Below, piece by piece: positions 1 through 13,011 of a stretch of DNA of 64,000 nt (the first letter of the stretch is position 1; every line of letters starts with the position of its first letter). The translations under genes were made by a program, and so were the position numbers. Origin of the DNA: CALZJC01 sp963781065 (GTDB taxonomy: Bacteria; Acidobacteriota; Thermoanaerobaculia; Multivoradales; JAHEKO01); the NCBI GenBank assembly GCA_963781065.1, contig CAWAET010000024.1, positions 57,574 through 121,573 on the forward strand, in the 5' to 3' direction. The notes under the pieces were generated by a model. It searched no databases, was not told where the DNA came from, and was given only the letters and a program-made list of their open reading frames with translations.

Positions 1-1
1 C

Positions 2-151
2 GAGGCCTACCGGGCGCTCGGCTATCACATCGGCAACGCGCTCTTCGCGACTCGAGGCGATAGCCCGTTCGCCACGTCGGCCGAGGTCCACAGCTGGTTC
101 TGCGGGCTCGCGGATCCGCCGGCCGATGCCACGCCGGCGGCGTCCGGGTAG
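2..151 (+). CDS. 3' end of an unknown protein (partial, 49 residues visible)
   Basis: An open frame enters from the left edge and stops at a TAG at 149-151. The visible residues begin EAYRALGYHIGNALFA and end in an Ala/Pro-rich tail. I do not recognise the family. The frame shows normal high-GC third positions, so it is probably the C-terminus of a real gene running toward the convergent ridA. Nothing can be said about its function without the missing 5' part. Confidence 0.45.
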   Translation, partial: EAYRALGYHIGNALFATRGDSPFATSAEVHSWFCGLADPPADATPAASG

Positions 152-298
152 CGCCGGCATTCACAGCAGGATGCCGGCGGCTCGCTACGCCGGTAGCCCT
201 TTCGATCGCCTCTGCCGACGGGCAGCGCCTTCAATTGGCCAACTGAGTTCTGTCAGTGATCACTGGCGAGAGAAGAGAGTGCATCGATTGACGCCTCC

Positions 299-673
299 CT
301 ACGACACCCGCGCCACCAGATCGATCTCCACCAACGCCCCCGCTGGCAGCCCCGCCACCTGCACCGTCGACCGGGCCGGCTTGTGCTCGCCCATGGCCTC
401 GGCGTAGATCCCGTTGAGGGTCTTGAAGTTGGCCAGGTCGGTGACGTAGACGGTGGCCTTGACCACGTCGGAGAAGTCGCAGCCGGCGGTCTCGAGCACC
501 GCCCGCAGGTTCGCGAACACCCGGCGCGCCTGGGCCTCGAAGCCCTCGACCAGCTTGCCGGTGGCCGGGTCGAGGCCGACCTGCCCCGAGGTGTAGAGCC
601 AGCCGTCGATCTCGACCGCCTGGGAGTAGGGGCCGATGGCGCCCGGTGCGTGGTCGGTGTGGTGGGTTTTCAC
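299..673 (-). CDS. ridA: RidA family reactive intermediate (enamine/imine) deaminase
   Basis: A protein of 124 residues, the usual RidA length. RidA proteins hydrolyse reactive enamine/imine intermediates released by PLP enzymes in the cytosol. Recognisable family features are the N-terminal APGAIGPYSQAV segment, YTSGQVGLDP, a VVKATVYVTDL block and the C-terminal LVEIDLVA strand. The start is a GTG that overlaps the hpt stop in a GTGA quartet, so the two genes are probably translationally coupled. The open frame extends further upstream, but those residues lie inside hpt and look like a shadow frame. Confidence 0.93.
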   Translation of the reverse strand: MKTHHTDHAPGAIGPYSQAVEIDGWLYTSGQVGLDPATGKLVEGFEAQARRVFANLRAVLETAGCDFSDVVKATVYVTDLANFKTLNGIYAEAMGEHKPARSTVQVAGLPAGALVEIDLVARVS

Positions 674-1212
674 TCGACGTCTCCTTCGTAGACCCCGATG
701 TAGGGCAGGTTGCGGAAGTGGTCGTCCAGGTCGAGGCCGTAGCCGACGACAAAGACGTTGTCGATGGTGAAGCCGGTGTAGTGGATGGGGATCTCGATCT
801 CGCGCGCCGCCGCCTTGTCGAGCATCGTGCACAGCTTGACCGAGCGGGCGCCGCGGAACTCGAGCAGGGCCATGATGGTGCGCAGGGTGTAGCCGGTGTC
901 GACGATGTCCTCGATCAGCAGGACGTCGCGGCCGCGCACCGAGATGTCGACGTCCTTGCGGATGCGGATTTCGCCGGCCGTAGTGCCCGAGCCGTAGCTC
1001 GAGGTCTGGAAGAAGCCGATCTGGAGCGGCGTCCTGACCTGCTTGAGCAGGTCGACCATGAAGAAGACCGAGCCCTTGAGCACGCCGACGCAGAGGATCG
1101 GGTCGCCGCCCTGGTAGTCGCGGTCGATCTCGGCCGCCAGCTCGGTGATTCGGTGGTCGAGGTCCTCGGACGAGATCAGCACCTTCGGCCGGTCGAGGTT
1201 GATGGGGCTCAT
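670..1212 (-). CDS. hpt: Hypoxanthine (hypoxanthine-guanine) phosphoribosyltransferase
   Basis: A protein of 180 residues, typical for bacterial Hpt. It transfers the phosphoribosyl group of PRPP to hypoxanthine or guanine to give IMP or GMP in purine salvage. The PRPP-binding loop reads VLLIEDIVDTGYTL, and the GVLKGSVFFMVDL and VVGYGLDLDDHFRNLPYIG blocks are family hallmarks. It lies between the nucleoside phosphorylase, which releases free bases, and ridA, all on the minus strand. The ATG at 1210-1212 is supported by conserved residues beginning a few positions later. Confidence 0.96.
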   Translation of the reverse strand: MSPINLDRPKVLISSEDLDHRITELAAEIDRDYQGGDPILCVGVLKGSVFFMVDLLKQVRTPLQIGFFQTSSYGSGTTAGEIRIRKDVDISVRGRDVLLIEDIVDTGYTLRTIMALLEFRGARSVKLCTMLDKAAAREIEIPIHYTGFTIDNVFVVGYGLDLDDHFRNLPYIGVYEGDVE

Positions 1213-1279
1213 CTGGGCTCCTTGAATCTGGGGTGGGCTCCCGGTGTCACGTCGGTGTCGGTGGTCGCGTAAAGCGGCG

Positions 1280-2117
1280 CTAGGCGGAGCAGAGCTCCGG
1301 CCGCTCGAGCAGCCGCACGAGCAGTTCGCGCAGCCGCCCGGAGGCCGCCTCGGCCGCGGCCAGGACCTCGGTGTGGACCAGCGGTTCGGGGACCATCCCC
1401 GAGGCCGGGTTGGCGACCAGCGAGATGCCGAGGCAGCGCACCCCCATGTGGCGGGCGGCGATCACCTCGAGCACGGTGGACATGCCCACCAGGTCGGCGC
1501 CCATCCGGCGCAGCATCTCGACCTCGGCCGGGGTCTCGTAGCTCGGCCCGGCGACGCCGGCGTAGACGCCTTCGTCCAGCTCCAGGCCCAGCGCCACCGC
1601 TTCCTCGAGCGCCACTCGGCGCAGCTCGGCATCGTAGGCGGTGGTCAGGTCGGGGAAGTGGGGGCCCCAGGCCGGCGGCAGCTCGCCGCGCAGCGGGTTG
1701 AGGCCGATCAGGTTGAGGTGGTCGCGGATCAGCATCAGGTCGCCCGCCCGCGCGCCCTCGTAGAGGCCGCCCGAGGCGTTCGACAGGATCGCGGTCTCGA
1801 CCCCGAGCAGCGCTCCCAGCCGGATCGAAAAGGCCACCTGGTGGCCGTCGTAGCCCTGATAGGAGTGCAGCCGGCCGCGCTGGTAGAGCACCGGCCTGTC
1901 GCTGCCCGCGTCGCAGCAGGTCGAAGGTGTGCGGGTGGCCCTCGACCCGGCCGGGGAGGAAGGGCAGGAAGTCGGCCATCGGCCGGCTGTGCCCGCCCGG
2001 GTCGCCCAGGTCGACCGCCAGACCGGAGCCGGAGACGACCATCACTCGTGGCCGCGGCCAGCCGGCCTCGTCCCATCGGGCGACGGCGGCTTCGAGCTCT
2101 GCGACCATGCCGTCCAT
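1280..2117 (-). CDS. Purine nucleoside phosphorylase (inosine/guanosine type), frameshifted
   Basis: Two frames together make one PNP of about 278 residues. The N-terminal part (MDGMVAELEAAVARW, VMVVSGSGLA, EGHPHTF) lies in one frame and the rest (YQGYDGH, ILSNASGGL, GVAGPSYETPAE, MVPEPLVHTEV) in another. The GPSYETPAE block is the purine-binding signature of trimeric PNPs, which phosphorolyse inosine or guanosine to base plus ribose-1-phosphate. The frames join near 1893-1914, and the total length is 3n+1, consistent with one inserted base. An ATG at 2106-2108 is an alternative start. A -10-like TAGCAT lies 11 bases upstream on the minus strand. The product would feed hpt next door. Confidence 0.85.
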
Positions 2118-2341
2118 GCTGGACGTCAATGCTAGCAGTCCCCGGGAGTCGGGCCGGCGGCCGAGCCGGCCGCCGCCGAGCCGCGCGCTCGGGGTCGCCG
2201 GTGTCCAACCGCCGCCGGCCGCTGCGGTGGCATGCGCGCCGAAAGCCCTGGCCGTGGCGCCATCGAGGCCTCGACCACGGGCTGTCATGGAATCGGATAT
2301 CGTTGGGCGGCCGCAGGACCCCGCCCGCCTGAAAGGAACCG

Positions 2342-3921
<1,580 letters not shown>

Positions 3922-3925
<4 letters not shown>

Positions 3926-5100
3926 GCCGGCGGCCGGGCCGCAGCCTGTCGCTCTATCTGGCCCTGCGCTACCTGCGCTCCGCGCGCCGCGACGCCTTCG
4001 TCACCTTCCTGTCCGTCACCGCCGCCGGCGGCATGGCCCTGGGAGTGGCCGCGCTGGTCCTCGCCCTGGCGATGCTCAGCGGCCTGCAGGGGGCGCTGCG
4101 CGGCGAGATCCTGGCGCGCACGCCGGAGATCGAGGCGGTGCTGCCGGCCGGCGCCGACGCGGCGGCGGCGCGGCAGGCGGTGGCGGCGGTGGAGGGGGTC
4201 CGCGACGCCCGGCTGGCGGTGATCGGCCGCGGCTGGCTGATGGCTCGCGGCCGGGTGCGGCCGGTGGAGCTGACCGGCTTCGAGGGGCCGCTGCCGGCGA
4301 CCTTCCCTGAGGCCTCGAGCGTCGCCAACGGCCTCTATCTGAGCGAGCGGCTGGCCACCGCCTGGAACCTGGAGCCCGGTGACCTGGTCGAGGTCGGCTC
4401 GTCGCGCCCGACCCTGTCGCCCCTGGGCCCGCTGCCGCGGGTGCGCCGGCTGCGGCTGGCCGGCACCTTCGTCGCCGGCCGCACCGAGCAGGAGGAGCGG
4501 GCGGCCGTGCCGCTGGCCGAAGCGCGGGCGCTGCTGGGCGACGCCGAGCTGCGGCTGCGGGCCGAAACCGGCGATCTGCGCCTGGCGGCTCGGCTGGCGC
4601 CGGCGCTGGCGGCGGTCCTGCCGGCGGGGAGCGTGGTGCGCTCCTGGCGCGAGCTCAACCGCGCCCTGTTCTTCGCCCTGCGGCTCGAGAAGAGCCTGCT
4701 GTTTCTGGCCGTGCTGCTGATCGCGGTGGTCGCCGGGTTGGCGCTGGTGGCCGACCTGTCGCTGATCATCGCCAGCAAGCGGCCCGAGCTGGGCATGCTG
4801 GGCGCCATGGGCGCGACGCCGCGCGAGCTGCGTCGGGTCTTTCTCTGGCTGGGCGCTCTGCTGACCGCGCTGGGCGGCGGGCTGGGTCTGGCGGTGGGGG
4901 TGGCCGGCTCGTGGCTGCTGGACGAGACCCGCCTGCTGCGGCTGGGCGAGGCGTTCTTCATCGACTACGTGCCGTTCCGGGTCGAGGCCCCGGATCTGCT
5001 GCTGGTGCTGGCGGCGGTGGCCGGGCTGACCTTTCTGTGCGCCGCGGTGGCGGCGCGGCAGGCCACCGCCCTGAGCCCGATCGAGGCCCTCCGGCGATGA
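3922..5100 (+). CDS. LolC/LolE-family lipoprotein-releasing ABC transporter permease
   Basis: A protein of 392 residues with the FtsX/MacB-like permease layout. One N-terminal membrane segment (about 25-50) is followed by a large periplasmic MacB_PCD region and three C-terminal segments (about 255-385). SLYLALRYLRSARRDAFVTFLSVTAAGGMALGVAAL at the start and SPIEALRR at the end are typical of LolC/LolE. Such proteins extract lipoproteins from the inner membrane for transfer to LolA. The TTG start overlaps the lysS stop (TTGA), and its stop overlaps lolD (ATGA). Only one permease gene is present, so a homodimeric LolF-like arrangement or a partner elsewhere is possible. Confidence 0.9.
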
Positions 5101-5780
5101 GCGTCGCCGTTCGCGCCCGCGGCGTCTCCAAGTCGTACCGCGACGGGGCCCAGCGCACCGAGGTGCTGTGCGGCATCGATCTCGACCTCGAGCCCGGCGA
5201 GCTGACGGCGATCGTCGGCCCCTCGGGCGCCGGCAAGTCGACCCTGCTGCACCTGCTGGGGGGGCTCGACGTGGCGGACGCGGGCGAGATCGAGGTCGCC
5301 GGCCACCGGCTGGACCAGCTGGACGCCACCGAGCTCGCCGGCTTCCGCAACCGCACCATCGGCTTCGTCTTCCAGTTCCAGGAGCTGCTGCCCGACTTCA
5401 CCGCGCTCGAGAACGTGGTGCTGCCTGGGCGGATCGCCGGCCGTGACCCGGCCGCGCTGGAGCGGCGGGCGGCGGAGCTTCTGGCCGAGGTCGACATGAC
5501 GCCGCGCCGCGACCGCTTCCCCTCGCAGCTGTCCGGAGGCGAGCGGCAGCGGGTGGCGCTGTGCCGGGCGCTGCTGCTCGAGCCCCCTCTGCTGCTGGCC
5601 GACGAGCCGACCGGCAACCTCGACCCGGCAGCCGGCGAGCGGGTCTTCGACCTCATGATCCGGCTCCAGCAGCGCCGCGGGACGACCGCGCTGGTGGTCA
5701 CCCACAACCCGGAGCTGGCCCGGCGGTGTGGTAGACTGCTACGTCTTGAGGGCGGCGTTTTGAGGCCCGAGAGCCGTTGA
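5097..5780 (+). CDS. lolD: Lipoprotein-releasing ABC transporter ATP-binding protein
   Basis: A protein of 227 residues, the normal LolD length. It has Walker A GPSGAGKST, the FQFQELLPDFTALENV Q-loop region, signature LSGGERQRVA and Walker B LLLADEPTGNLD followed by a TTALVVTHN switch histidine. It powers the adjacent LolCE-type permease. The ATG overlaps the permease stop as ATGA. The MacB/FtsE/LolD group is hard to separate by sequence alone, so the Lol assignment leans on the permease. Confidence 0.93.
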   Translation: MSVAVRARGVSKSYRDGAQRTEVLCGIDLDLEPGELTAIVGPSGAGKSTLLHLLGGLDVADAGEIEVAGHRLDQLDATELAGFRNRTIGFVFQFQELLPDFTALENVVLPGRIAGRDPAALERRAAELLAEVDMTPRRDRFPSQLSGGERQRVALCRALLLEPPLLLADEPTGNLDPAAGERVFDLMIRLQQRRGTTALVVTHNPELARRCGRLLRLEGGVLRPESR

Positions 5781-5817
5781 TTCCGGGCCCGAGAGCCTCA
5801 AACCCCGAACCCCAGGC

Positions 5818-8244
<2,427 letters not shown>

Positions 8245-8250
8245 TCGATC

Positions 8251-10632
8251 ATGTTCTGGCGCACCCGGATCGGGCGGCTGCTGTTCGCATGCGTGCTGCT
8301 CTGGTGGACGGCCGCCGGGGCGGCCTCGGCGCAGCAGCTCAACGGCGCGACCATCGTCTCGATCGACTTCGAGGGCCTCGCCACCCTGACGCCGGACACG
8401 GTCGAGTTCTATCTCGGCATCGAGCGTGGCGGACGGCTCGACTGGCGGCGTCTCGACCAGGCGATCCGCGAGCTCTGGGATCGGCGGCTGATCGACGACA
8501 TCCGGGTCGAGGCGACGGCGGTCGAGGGCGGCGCCGCGCTCACCATCAGCCTGGTCGAGCGGCCGGTGCTGGTGGGGATCGAGTACGACGGCTTGAAGCG
8601 GGTCAGCCGCAGCGACATCGCCGACAAGATCATCAAGGAGCGCATCCGGGTGCGCGAGGGCGAGCCGCTGAGCCGCGGCGAGCTGTTCCGCCTCAAGGCG
8701 GCGGTGGAGGAGATCTACCGCGAGAAGGGCTACCGGCTGGCCGAGGCCAAGTTCACCGTCGAGGAGGTCTCGCTGGCGGACCGCCGGGTCTATTTCACGA
8801 TCGACGAGGGCGACAAGGTGCGGATCGCCGAGATCGACTTCGAGGGCAACACCGTCTACGGCGACCGGCGCCTGCAGCTGACGATGAAGAAGACCAAGGA
8901 GGCCGGGCTGCTCAGCCGGATCCTCAAGAAGGACGTCTTCAACGTGGCCACCTTCGAGGAGGATCTCGACAAGGTTCGCGACATCTACCGCAAGATCGGC
9001 TACAAGAACGTCCTGCTGGGCGAGCCGCAGATCGAGGTCAAACCGACCCGCCCCGGTGGCGCCACCCTGGACGCCCAGCGGCGGCGGCTCTTCATCACCG
9101 TGCCGGTGGAGGAGGGCGATCGCTGGAAGCTGGGCGACATCACCATCGACGGTAACGACAAGTACCCCGACGAGTTGCTGCTGCCGCAGTTCGGCAAGCC
9201 GCGCGGCGACTGGCTGCGGTCGAAGGTGATCGACGATGGCGTCGAGGCGATCAACGAGATCTACAACAACACCGGCCATCTGTTCGCCCGGGTGACGCCG
9301 GAGCTGCGCGAGCGCCGCGACGAGCGGGTCGCCGATCTGGTCGTGCACGTCGACGAGGGCGATCAGTACAAGGTGGGGCGGATCGAGTTCCAGGGCAACG
9401 TCAAGACCCGCGACAAGGTGATCCGCCGCAACATGGGCGTCCAGGAGGGCCGCCTGCTCAATGCCGGCGCGCTGCGCAACAGCCTGCTGCGCATCCGCCA
9501 GCTGGAGTTCTTCAAGGTCGACGAGGAAGATCCGGTCGAGTTCGATTTCGACAACGAGGCGAAGGAGGTCAACCTCAACATCAAGGGTGAGGAGGGAGAC
9601 CGGACCGAGCTGCTCTTCGGCGGCGGCTTCAGCGAGCTCGACGGACTGTTCGGACAGTTCCAGTTCAAGACGCGCAACTTCCTGGGCCGCGGCGAGACGC
9701 TGGCGGCATCGCTCCAGTCCGGCCGCCGCCAGGACGTCTTCGACATCTCCTACTTCATCCCGTATTTCCTCGACCGGCCGCAGAACGTCGGCATCCAGGC
9801 CTTCAACCGGCGGCTCGACTACGACCTGCTGGGCGGCCAGCGGGTCTTCCAGGACTCGACCGGCGGCACGCTGACCTATGGCCGCAACCTCGGCCTGTTC
9901 CGCAACGTGTCGCTGTCGTTTTCGAGCTTCGACACCACCGACCGGCGCAGGTTCCTGCTGTTCGACGGCACGTTTGCGGAGCAGGAGTTCGACCGCGGCG
10001 TCAACTCGCTGCGGTTGAGCTACGGCTACGACCGCCGCGACAGCCGGCTGCAGCCAACGACCGGCATGCGCTTCAACGGCAGCCTCGACTACGCCGGCGG
10101 TGTGCTCGGCGGCACCACCTGGTACTGGCGCCCGCGGGGCACCTTCAGCCTTTACAAGCCGCTGACCCAGGGCGGTTTCAAGTCGGTGGGCGCGATCAAC
10201 GTCGAGGCGGCCTACATCGCGCCGTTCGGCGGCCGCGAGCTGTTCTTTCTCGACCGCTTCTATCTCGGCGGCGAGACCAGCGTGCGCGGCTTCAACTTCC
10301 GCTCGATCTGGGTGCGCGACGAAAACGACGTCACCCAGGTCGACGACTCGGGCTTCCCGCTCGGCGGCAACCGCTCGCTGCAGGTCAACGCCGAGTTCAT
10401 CGTCCTGGTCGGCGGCCCGTTCCGGCTGATCGCCTTCGGCGACGCCGGCAAGGTCTGGGGTGAAGACCAGTCGTTCGACTTCGGCGGCTTCCGGACCAGC
10501 GCCGGGGTCGAGATGCAGATCAACGTGCCGCTGTTCGGGGCGCCGCTGCGCTTCATCTACTCGCGTAACCTGGATCCATTGCCCGACGATCGATTCGACA
10601 AGTTCCAGTTCAGTGTGGGGCCCAGTTTTTGA
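8251..10632 (+). CDS. bamA: Outer membrane protein assembly factor BamA (Omp85)
   Basis: A protein of 793 residues, the normal BamA size. It inserts beta-barrel proteins into the outer membrane. A signal peptide covers about residues 1-28, with AASA before the likely cleavage site. Five POTRA domains (for example VVSIDFEGLATLTPD, KIRIAEI-type strands and YKVGRIEFQGNVKTRDKVIRR) run to about 435, and the barrel fills the rest. The conserved VRGF loop motif lies near 677-681, and the terminal residue is Phe, as expected of an outer membrane barrel. It starts six bases after clpC. No skp or lpxD gene separates it from fabZ. Confidence 0.96.
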   Translation: MFWRTRIGRLLFACVLLWWTAAGAASAQQLNGATIVSIDFEGLATLTPDTVEFYLGIERGGRLDWRRLDQAIRELWDRRLIDDIRVEATAVEGGAALTISLVERPVLVGIEYDGLKRVSRSDIADKIIKERIRVREGEPLSRGELFRLKAAVEEIYREKGYRLAEAKFTVEEVSLADRRVYFTIDEGDKVRIAEIDFEGNTVYGDRRLQLTMKKTKEAGLLSRILKKDVFNVATFEEDLDKVRDIYRKIGYKNVLLGEPQIEVKPTRPGGATLDAQRRRLFITVPVEEGDRWKLGDITIDGNDKYPDELLLPQFGKPRGDWLRSKVIDDGVEAINEIYNNTGHLFARVTPELRERRDERVADLVVHVDEGDQYKVGRIEFQGNVKTRDKVIRRNMGVQEGRLLNAGALRNSLLRIRQLEFFKVDEEDPVEFDFDNEAKEVNLNIKGEEGDRTELLFGGGFSELDGLFGQFQFKTRNFLGRGETLAASLQSGRRQDVFDISYFIPYFLDRPQNVGIQAFNRRLDYDLLGGQRVFQDSTGGTLTYGRNLGLFRNVSLSFSSFDTTDRRRFLLFDGTFAEQEFDRGVNSLRLSYGYDRRDSRLQPTTGMRFNGSLDYAGGVLGGTTWYWRPRGTFSLYKPLTQGGFKSVGAINVEAAYIAPFGGRELFFLDRFYLGGETSVRGFNFRSIWVRDENDVTQVDDSGFPLGGNRSLQVNAEFIVLVGGPFRLIAFGDAGKVWGEDQSFDFGGFRTSAGVEMQINVPLFGAPLRFIYSRNLDPLPDDRFDKFQFSVGPSF

Positions 10633-10766
10633 CCCTTCATGACGGCGGCCCGCTCGCGCGCTGGCGGCGAGCGGCATAGAGTTGGCGTGATCGTCGGCGC
10701 GGGCTTGCGCCACATGCCGCCTGCTGGTTTCGCGCCGCCCGCCGCCAGGACCCAGGGGGATCTCAG

Positions 10767-11225
10767 TTGAGCCAAGAACAGCCGAACAGGGATGTCGAGT
10801 GGATCCGCTCGGTGCTGCCGCACCGCTACCCGATGCTGCTGGTCGACCGGGTCCTCGAGATCGAGCGCGATCGCCGGATCGTCGCCATCAAGAACGTGAC
10901 CATCAACGAGCCCTTCTTCCAGGGCCACTTCCCCGACCAGCCGGTGATGCCCGGCGTGCTGATCGTCGAGGGCATGGCCCAGGCCGGCGGCATCCTGCTG
11001 CTCGAGGATCCCGCCCGCAAGGCCAACAAGCTGATTTATCTCATGTCCGTCGACCGGGCTCGCTTTCGCCGGCCCGTGGTGCCCGGCGACCAGTTGCGCT
11101 ACGAGGTCGAGGTGTTGCGCCAGCGGTCGAACCACGCCAAGCTGGCGGCCCGAGCCCTGGTCGACGGCCGGTTGGCCGCCGAGGCGCTGGTGTCGTCGGC
11201 GCTGGTCGATCGCCAGCCGGGATAG
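10767..11225 (+). CDS. fabZ: 3-hydroxyacyl-ACP dehydratase FabZ
   Basis: A protein of 152 residues, typical of FabZ. It dehydrates 3-hydroxyacyl-ACP in type II fatty acid synthesis and balances acyl chains against lipid A synthesis. The hot-dog fold signature is present: LPHRYPMLLVDRV, then the catalytic stretch FFQGHFPDQPVMPGVLIVEGMAQ. The start is a TTG with a GGGGGA Shine-Dalgarno eight bases ahead. It is immediately followed by lpxA, the common diderm fabZ-lpxA order. Confidence 0.96.
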   Translation: MSQEQPNRDVEWIRSVLPHRYPMLLVDRVLEIERDRRIVAIKNVTINEPFFQGHFPDQPVMPGVLIVEGMAQAGGILLLEDPARKANKLIYLMSVDRARFRRPVVPGDQLRYEVEVLRQRSNHAKLAARALVDGRLAAEALVSSALVDRQPG

Positions 11226-11236
11226 GAGCATCTCCG

Positions 11237-12067
11237 ATGCCAACCGCGATCCACCCCACCGCCGTGGTCGATGCCCGAGCCGAGCTCGGCCTGGACGTCG
11301 AGATCGGCCCGTACGCGGTCGTCGAGGCCGAGGTCGAGGTCGGGGACCGGTGCCGGATCGGCTCCGGCGCCCAGATCGCCGGACCGACGACGCTCGGCCC
11401 GGACAACCGGATCTTCTCGCACGCCTGCATCGGCTTCGACCCCCAGGACAAGAAGTTCCAGGGCGAGCGCACGGTGCTCGAGGTCGGCCGGGGCAACACA
11501 TTCCGCGAGTTCTGCACCGTGCATCGGGGCACCGGCCTGGGTGGCGGCGTGACGTCGATCGGCGACGGCAACCTGTTGATGGCCTACGTCCACGTGGCCC
11601 ACGACTGCCGCCTGGGCGACGAGACCATCCTGGCCAACAACGCGACCCTGGCCGGCCACGTCGAGGTGCACGACCACGCGACCCTGGCCGCCTTCGGCGG
11701 TGTCCAGCAGTTCTGCCGCATCGGCCGCTACGCCTACGTCGGGGGCTACACGGTGATCACCATCGACGTGCTGCCCTTCTCGCGCGCGGTCGGCATCAAG
11801 GCGGCTTTTCTCGGCCTCAACCGGGTCGGCCTGGAGCGCCAGGGCTTCTCGAGAGAGCAGCTGCGCCGGGTGGAGTCCGCCCTGCGGGTGCTGGTGCGGT
11901 CCGGGCTCAACGCCACCCAGGCGCTGGAACGCCTGCGCGTCGAACACGCCGGCGACGAGCACGTCGACTACCTGATCGACTTCGTGGCCGGCGCCCGGCG
12001 TGGCTTCATCAAGGCGCTGCCGGGCCGCCGCGGGGCTCGGGGGGAGGGCAGCGATTCTGCCGGCTGA
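11237..12067 (+). CDS. lpxA: Acyl-ACP--UDP-N-acetylglucosamine O-acyltransferase
   Basis: A protein of 276 residues. It catalyses the first step of lipid A synthesis, O-acylation of UDP-GlcNAc. The N-terminal two thirds are left-handed beta-helix hexapeptide repeats (IHPTAVVDARAEL, VEIGPYAVVEAEVEVGD). The catalytic-histidine region reads YVHVAHDC, then LANNATLAGHVEVHDHA. A helical C-terminal domain follows from about 190. An AGGAG lies ahead of the ATG. Its 3' end overlaps the start region of the Gfo/Idh/MocA gene, so both probably belong to one operon. Confidence 0.96.
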   Translation: MPTAIHPTAVVDARAELGLDVEIGPYAVVEAEVEVGDRCRIGSGAQIAGPTTLGPDNRIFSHACIGFDPQDKKFQGERTVLEVGRGNTFREFCTVHRGTGLGGGVTSIGDGNLLMAYVHVAHDCRLGDETILANNATLAGHVEVHDHATLAAFGGVQQFCRIGRYAYVGGYTVITIDVLPFSRAVGIKAAFLGLNRVGLERQGFSREQLRRVESALRVLVRSGLNATQALERLRVEHAGDEHVDYLIDFVAGARRGFIKALPGRRGARGEGSDSAG

Positions 12068-13011
12068 GCCCGCCAGGATCGGCGTCGTCGGCACTGGCGC
12101 CATGGGCGCCAACCACGTGCGCGTGCTGTCGCGCATGGCCGGCGCCGAGCTGGTCGGGATCTACGATGCCGACGCCGGCAGGGCCGAGCGCCTGGCGGCC
12201 GATCACGGCACCCGGGCCTTCGACGAGCTCGCCCGGCTGCTCGACGCCGTCGACGGCGTGGTGCTGGCGACTCCCACCGCTCTCGCATGCCGAGGTCGGC
12301 TGCCAGATCCTGGCTCGGGGACGGCACCTGCTGGTCGAGAAGCCGATTGCCCCGAGCCTGGCCGACGCCGACGCTCTGCTGGACGCGGCCGGCGATCGCC
12401 AGCTGGCGGTGGGCCACGTGGAGTTCTTCAACCCGGCGATCCAGACACTGCTGGCGAGCGACATCGGTCGGCCCGGCTTTGTCGAGGTCCACCGCCTGGC
12501 GGTGTTCTCACACCGCAGCCTGGACATCGACGTGGTTCTCGACCTGATGATCCACGACCTGCAGATCCTGCATGCGCTGGACGCGAGCGCGGTGGTCGAC
12601 CTGCGCGCTACCGGCGTCAACGTCCTGTCGGAGCGCGCCGACATCGCCAACGCGCGGATCGAGCTCGCCTCCGGCTGCGTCGCCAATCTGACCGCCTCGC
12701 GGGTCTCGGCCGAGCGCATCCGCAAGCTGCGGATCTTCGCCCCGCCCAACTACTTCTCGGTCGACTATCACGAGCAGCAGATCAACGGTGTCGCCCTCGA
12801 TGACAGCGGCCCGGAGCGGCGGTTTGTGCCCAGCCGGCTGGAGGTCGAGCCGGGGGACTCGCTGGAGCGGGAGCTGACCGCGTTTATCGGCTCGATTCGC
12901 GGCGAGCAGGTCATCCAGGTCGACGGGCGCCGCGGGCGCCGGGCGCTGGAGACCGCCCTGGCCGTCGCCGAGGCGATGGCCGAACACGAGCGACACAGGA
13001 GAGCGGAATGA
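12000..13011 (+). CDS. Gfo/Idh/MocA-family NAD(P)-dependent oxidoreductase, frameshifted
   Basis: Two frames join to give about 336 residues. The first carries the Rossmann start ARIGVVGTGAMGANHVRVL. The second carries HLLVEKPIAPSLADADALL, including the EKP motif of the family, and a C-terminal alpha/beta domain. The join is near 12284-12295, and the length is 3n+1, suggesting one extra base. The true start is unclear. An ATG at 12000 lies inside lpxA, while an ATT or CTG at 12054-12059 follows a GGGGAGGG stretch. The place after lpxA is suggestive: in GnnA-type systems such an enzyme oxidises UDP-GlcNAc at C3. No partner aminotransferase is present here, so the substrate is unknown. Confidence 0.8.
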
